A DNA stretch of 10,047 bases, taken from assembly GCA_030689585.1 (NCBI GenBank), contig JAUYFZ010000267.1, positions 1 through 10,047 on the forward strand, written 5' to 3'. The notes below the pieces were generated by a model. It was not told the origin of the DNA. It saw only the letters and a program-made list of their open reading frames with translations, and made no database searches. Source of the DNA: Rhodocyclaceae bacterium (GTDB taxonomy: Bacteria; Pseudomonadota; Gammaproteobacteria; Burkholderiales; Rhodocyclaceae). Both the position numbers and the translations under genes were made by a program. Positions within the stretch are counted from its first letter, which is position 1. Every line of letters starts with the position of its first letter. Below are positions 7,134-10,047 of the stretch, piece by piece.

Positions 7134-7279
7134 CCCCCATCCCCTCCCCAACCCTCCCCTTGAAGGGGAGGGAGAGATTCTCCTCCCCCTTGAAGGGGAG
7201 GGAGAGATTCTCCTCCCCCTTGAAGGGGAGGGAGAGATTCTCCTCCCCCTTCAAGGGGGAGGCTGGGAGGGGGATGGGG
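7134..7279. repeat. Tandem palindrome array (BIME-like), 30-bp period
   Basis: A forward element (C-rich leader 7134-7151, palindrome 7152-7172) and a reverse element (palindrome 7242-7262, G-rich tail to 7279) bound a tandem block. 7171-7200 and 7201-7230 are identical 30-bp units. 7231-7260 is a third unit whose last part switches to the reverse-orientation palindrome. Each unit joins a palindrome around CTTGAAG with a small inverted repeat GGAGA-GAT-TCTCC. The 6958-7311 gap therefore holds repeats and no convincing gene. Open frames here (both strands) only translate the repeat. Confidence 0.88.
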
Positions 7280-7285
7280 AATGTG

Positions 7286-7297
7286 TTTCACGCTAAA
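7286..7297 (+). repeat. Second exact copy of TTTCACGCTAAA, upstream of the Mac permease
   Basis: Identical to 2937-2948. It ends 14 bp before the permease ATG at 7312, just outside the reverse repeat element. A near copy (TTTCACGTTAA) is at 7077-7087, just outside the right arm of the other REPIN. No Shine-Dalgarno is seen at the permease start. Confidence 0.5.
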
Positions 7298-7311
7298 CAA
7301 ATTCGACCTTC

Positions 7312-8544
7312 ATGAGATTAACCGCCATTCTGCGCATTGCCCTCCATGCCTTGCGCATCAACAAGATGCGCTCCGCACTCACCATGCTCGGAATCGTCAT
7401 CGGTGTCGCTGCGGTCATCATCATGATCGCCATCGGCAACGGCGCAAGTGCCAAGGTGGAAGATCAAGTGCGCAGTCTCGGCTCCAACATCATTCTGATC
7501 CTTTCCGGCTCTGCTCTTTCCGGAGGAGCCAAGGGAGGTTCTGGATCACAACCGACCATTTTTGAAGAGGATGCCACCGCACTATCCAAAGAAGCCAGTC
7601 TCATCCAGGCGGCAGCCCCCACTTTGCGAGGGTCTGGACAAGTCATCTTCGGCAATGCCAACTGGTCGACCACTTTCTACGGAACCACACCAGATTACCT
7701 AGAAGTGCGCGAATGGAACGTCATCGAAGGACGCGCCTTTGAAGCCTTCGAGGTTCAAGGGGCGGCCAAGGTGGCTCTCATCGGCCAGACGGTCGCCAAA
7801 AATCTTTTTGGCGATACCAGTCCGCTGGATCAGATCATCCGCATTCGCAAAACCCCCCTGACGGTGATCGGCGTGCTCGACCGCAAAGGGCAAAGCATGA
7901 TGGGTCAAGATCAGGATGACATCGTTCTGATGCCGATCTCCACCGCCAGAAATCGCGTACTGGGCGCGACACAAGCCCGCTCGAAAAGTGTTGGCTCCAT
8001 CATGGTCAAAGTACGTCCGAATGAAGATATGGCTGCCGCCGAAGCCGAACTGCGCACCTTGTTACGCCAACGTCATCGCCTGCAACCGGAACAAGACGAC
8101 GATTTCTTCGTAAGAAACCTCTCGGAAATACTCGAAGCCCAAGAAGCCGCCTCGAAAGTCATGGCCATGTTATTAGCGGCGGTCGCCTCAGTATCGCTCC
8201 TAGTCGGTGGCATCGGAATCATGAATATCATGCTGGTCTCTGTCACTGAACGCACGCGTGAAATCGGATTACGCATGGCCGTCGGTGCAAAACGCCAGGA
8301 CATCCTCGCGCAGTTTCTCATCGAAGCCGTCACACTTTCTCTCATTGGAGGACTCATCGGCATCCTGCTCGGCATAGGCGGGGCTTTTCTGGTCGGCGCA
8401 CTGGCCGAATGGCCTACGCGCCTCTCGTCAATGGCCATCGTACTAGCCATCGGATTCTCAGCCACCGTCGGTGTGTTCTTCGGGTTTTATCCCGCGAAAA
8501 AAGCCTCACAATTACTACCGATTGAAGCCCTGCGTTACGAGTAG
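7312..8544 (+). CDS. MacB-type ABC transporter permease (MacB_PCD and FtsX domains)
   Basis: Inner-membrane permease that would work with the ATPase at 6136 and the MacA-like adaptor; 410 residues. Four membrane segments are seen: about 22-43 after the typical LRINKMRSALTMLGIVIGV start, then 284-309, 336-363 and 371-392. A large periplasmic domain spans about 45-280, as expected for MacB rather than LolC or FtsX alone. The cytoplasmic coupling motif TERTREIGLRMAVGAKRQDI at 312-331 and the C-terminal GFYPAKKASQLLPIEALRYE are strongly conserved in the family. The start codon has no visible ribosome-binding site, unlike the tightly coupled macA-ATPase pair, and repeats fill the preceding 354 bp. 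The stop codon overlaps the first of the nested inverted repeats downstream. Confidence 0.94.
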   Translation: MRLTAILRIALHALRINKMRSALTMLGIVIGVAAVIIMIAIGNGASAKVEDQVRSLGSNIILILSGSALSGGAKGGSGSQPTIFEEDATALSKEASLIQAAAPTLRGSGQVIFGNANWSTTFYGTTPDYLEVREWNVIEGRAFEAFEVQGAAKVALIGQTVAKNLFGDTSPLDQIIRIRKTPLTVIGVLDRKGQSMMGQDQDDIVLMPISTARNRVLGATQARSKSVGSIMVKVRPNEDMAAAEAELRTLLRQRHRLQPEQDDDFFVRNLSEILEAQEAASKVMAMLLAAVASVSLLVGGIGIMNIMLVSVTERTREIGLRMAVGAKRQDILAQFLIEAVTLSLIGGLIGILLGIGGAFLVGALAEWPTRLSSMAIVLAIGFSATVGVFFGFYPAKKASQLLPIEALRYE

Positions 8545-8607
8545 CGACTATTAAAACACACCCATAAAATCATAGTCGCAATACGATTTTAGGGGTATGA
8601 TTGCGAC
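8544..8607. promoter_or_regulatory. Nested inverted repeats upstream of the DUF4143 gene
   Basis: Three overlapping inverted pairs are packed here. GCGACTAT (8544-8551) pairs with ATAGTCGC (8572-8579). ACCCATAAAATC (8560-8571) pairs with GATTTTAGGGGT (8585-8596), with one mismatch and a 13-nt loop. GTCGCAAT (8575-8582) pairs with ATTGCGAC (8600-8607). The first and third compete for the same central GTCGC. TATGAT at 8596-8601 is a candidate -10 box, without a good -35. Likely roles are an operator or promoter for the downstream gene, an end-of-transcript structure for the mac operon, or both. No T-run is present. Confidence 0.55.
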
Positions 8608-8634
8608 ATCATCGGTAACGAGGAAGTGACCAAG

Positions 8635-10014
8635 ATGTACTACCGTCATCAATGTCAAATTTTGACTGATTGGCATCAGAGTAAAAATCGTAAGCCGCTG
8701 ATTATTCGCGGGGCACGACAGGTCGGCAAATCCACGCTGGTGGAATTGTTTGCTCAACAACAGCATCTATCCCTGCTCAATGTCAATCTGGAGCGTCATC
8801 CCGCCTTATCGAATATTTTCGCCAGCAACGACCCTGCGTTAATTTTGCAACAAATCGAAGTGTTACCGCGCATGGGAAGAGTCGGTCACGAGTCACTGTT
8901 ATTTCTGGATGAAATTCAGTCGGTACCGGAAGCCATTCCTGCCTTGCGTTATTTTTACGAGGAACGCCCTGATCTGCCTGTCATTAGCGCAGGTTCTCTA
9001 TTGGAGTTTGCCTTGTCAGACCACTCCTTTTCCATGCCAGTCGGCAGAATCCAATACTTACACATGGGGCCGATGACCTTTAGCGAATTTCTGGCGGCCA
9101 TGGGAGAAGATGCCTTACACGCGTTGATTACTCACTATCAATGGGGCAACACAATTGGTGAGATAGCACATCAACGTTTATTACAGTTATTACGTTCCTA
9201 CTTCTTCGTAGGGGGAATGCCCGAAGCCGTCGCCGTTTTTGCGAACAGCCAAAGTTATCGCGAGGTGAGTGATGTTCATCATTCCATTCTTGAAACGTAC
9301 CGTGAAGATTTTCCAAAGTATGCTGGCTCTCGCAATTTAAGCCGGATGTTGGATGTATTTAACTTTGTCGCTCGACATGTAGGATCAAAGGTCAAATACA
9401 GCAATATTTCCAGACAGGATCAAGGAGCCACCATTAAAAAAGACCTTGAGCTGTTAATCATGGCGCGGGTTATTAGCAAAGTGGTGCATAGCCACTGTTC
9501 AGGCCTGCCTCTACAAGCCGATATTGAAGAGAAAATTCAAAAACTCTTATTTTTGGACGTGGGTTTGATGAATGCTTTATGCGGTTTAAACTGGCGCACG
9601 TTTTCTCAACAAGATGATATGAAACTTGTTAACGAAGGAGCCGTAGCTGAGCAATTCATCGGGCAGCATTTGCAATCGCTACTAGCCCAAACACCCAACC
9701 GTGAATTGACTTACTGGTTACGTGAAGGCCGTTCATCCAATGCGGAACTAGATTTCGTCATTGGCTTAAATGGCCACATCATCCCCATCGAAGTCAAGGC
9801 AGGGGCAACGGGAAGTCTGAAATCCCTGCATCAATTCATGGGCAGCAAATCCACCTCACCCTTAGCCGTCAGATTTGATGCATCGCCTCCCTCGATCAGT
9901 CGAGTAGACGCGGTTATTAACACGGATAAACAACAGAAGACTGTCAATTATCAATTACTGTCTTTGCCGTTATATCTAGTAGAACGATTAGCCGAGGTAG
10001 TGGAACATGTTTAA
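8635..10014 (+). CDS. AAA ATPase, AAA_14/DUF4143 family
   Basis: Predicted soluble ATPase of unknown function; 459 residues, typical of the family. Walker A GARQVGKST is at 26-34, Walker B LLFLDE at 88-93, and a sensor-like SAGS at 118-121. The family stretch MGPMTFSEFL at 144-153 and a helical middle part follow. The C-terminal DUF4143 region has a pattern resembling PD-(D/E)xK nucleases (E334/E339, ELD at 371-373, EVK at 386-388), though nuclease activity is not established. The ATG at 8635 is chosen because AGGA at 8621-8624 is well placed; a GTG at 8626 is in frame but overlaps that site. The gene looks more A+T-rich than its neighbours, has its own upstream inverted repeats, and belongs to a family known for patchy distribution, so acquisition by transfer is plausible. 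Confidence 0.9.
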   Translation: MYYRHQCQILTDWHQSKNRKPLIIRGARQVGKSTLVELFAQQQHLSLLNVNLERHPALSNIFASNDPALILQQIEVLPRMGRVGHESLLFLDEIQSVPEAIPALRYFYEERPDLPVISAGSLLEFALSDHSFSMPVGRIQYLHMGPMTFSEFLAAMGEDALHALITHYQWGNTIGEIAHQRLLQLLRSYFFVGGMPEAVAVFANSQSYREVSDVHHSILETYREDFPKYAGSRNLSRMLDVFNFVARHVGSKVKYSNISRQDQGATIKKDLELLIMARVISKVVHSHCSGLPLQADIEEKIQKLLFLDVGLMNALCGLNWRTFSQQDDMKLVNEGAVAEQFIGQHLQSLLAQTPNRELTYWLREGRSSNAELDFVIGLNGHIIPIEVKAGATGSLKSLHQFMGSKSTSPLAVRFDASPPSISRVDAVINTDKQQKTVNYQLLSLPLYLVERLAEVVEHV

Positions 10015-10047
10015 TAAATTGTTGGTTAATTTATGGCGGCGACGAAA
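10007..10047 (+). CDS. Possible start of a downstream gene (partial)
   Basis: An ATG at 10007 overlaps the last 8 bp of the DUF4143 gene in another frame and follows GAGG at 9994-9997 with good spacing. It reads MFNKLLVNLWRRR and is open to the end of the window. The overlap and ribosome-binding site suggest translational coupling, but 13 codons cannot identify a product. Confidence 0.35.
   Translation, partial: MFNKLLVNLWRRR

Noticed and set aside
7152..7262. CRISPR-like array suggested by regularly spaced repeats
   Set aside because: The 30-bp units abut with no unique spacers; each is itself palindromic and matches the dispersed repeat family.
6958..7296. 112-residue open frame, and a 69-residue frame on the opposite strand
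   Set aside because: Both are mostly translated repeat (PLEGEGEILL or SLPPLQGG units) and lack a ribosome-binding site.

Overview
The window comes from a Gram-negative bacterium, most likely a betaproteobacterium, with Nitrosomonadales or Gallionellaceae-like lineages as a soft guess. The evidence is the MSHA-type pilus genes, an inner-membrane MacA/MacB-type pump, and two families of palindromic intergenic repeats of the REP/REPIN kind. All recognisable genes lie on the + strand. No rRNA, tRNA, CRISPR array or complete insertion sequence is visible.

Layout. (1) 1-1081: a palindromic repeat, then gpsA (glycerol-3-phosphate dehydrogenase, phospholipid precursor synthesis). (2) 1093-4694: a compact type IV pilus module of the MSHA type. 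It holds mshE (assembly ATPase with an intact two-repeat MshEN c-di-GMP-binding domain), mshG (inner-membrane platform) and a pilin-like protein with an MshA-style C-terminus but a divergent prepilin signal. gpsA and mshE are 11 bp apart and probably cotranscribed. A 151-bp gap with a G/C hairpin separates mshE from mshG. (3) 4695-4948: a REPIN made of two repeats facing each other across an A+T-rich spacer. (4) 4949-8544: a tripartite efflux or export pump, with a MacA-like periplasmic adaptor, a MacB-type ATPase (stop/start overlap TGATG) and a separate MacB-type permease. ATPase and permease are split by 354 bp of repeats: a REPIN whose left arm seems interrupted, then a tandem palindrome array with a 30-bp period. 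No outer-membrane TolC-like partner is in view. (5) 8545-8634: a dense cluster of nested inverted repeats. (6) 8635-10014: an AAA/DUF4143 ATPase that looks more A+T-rich and patchily inherited. The start of a further overlapping gene runs off the end.

How the genes connect: MshE and MshG would assemble the pilin into a surface fibre, with c-di-GMP linking assembly to the attachment decision. The Mac genes form an independent transport operon. I do not see a clearly new multi-gene system. The most unusual content is non-coding: the repeat mosaics inside the mac operon, a 12-bp sequence shared upstream of two genes, and the triple GCGAC/GTCGC/GCGAC arrangement before the DUF4143 gene.
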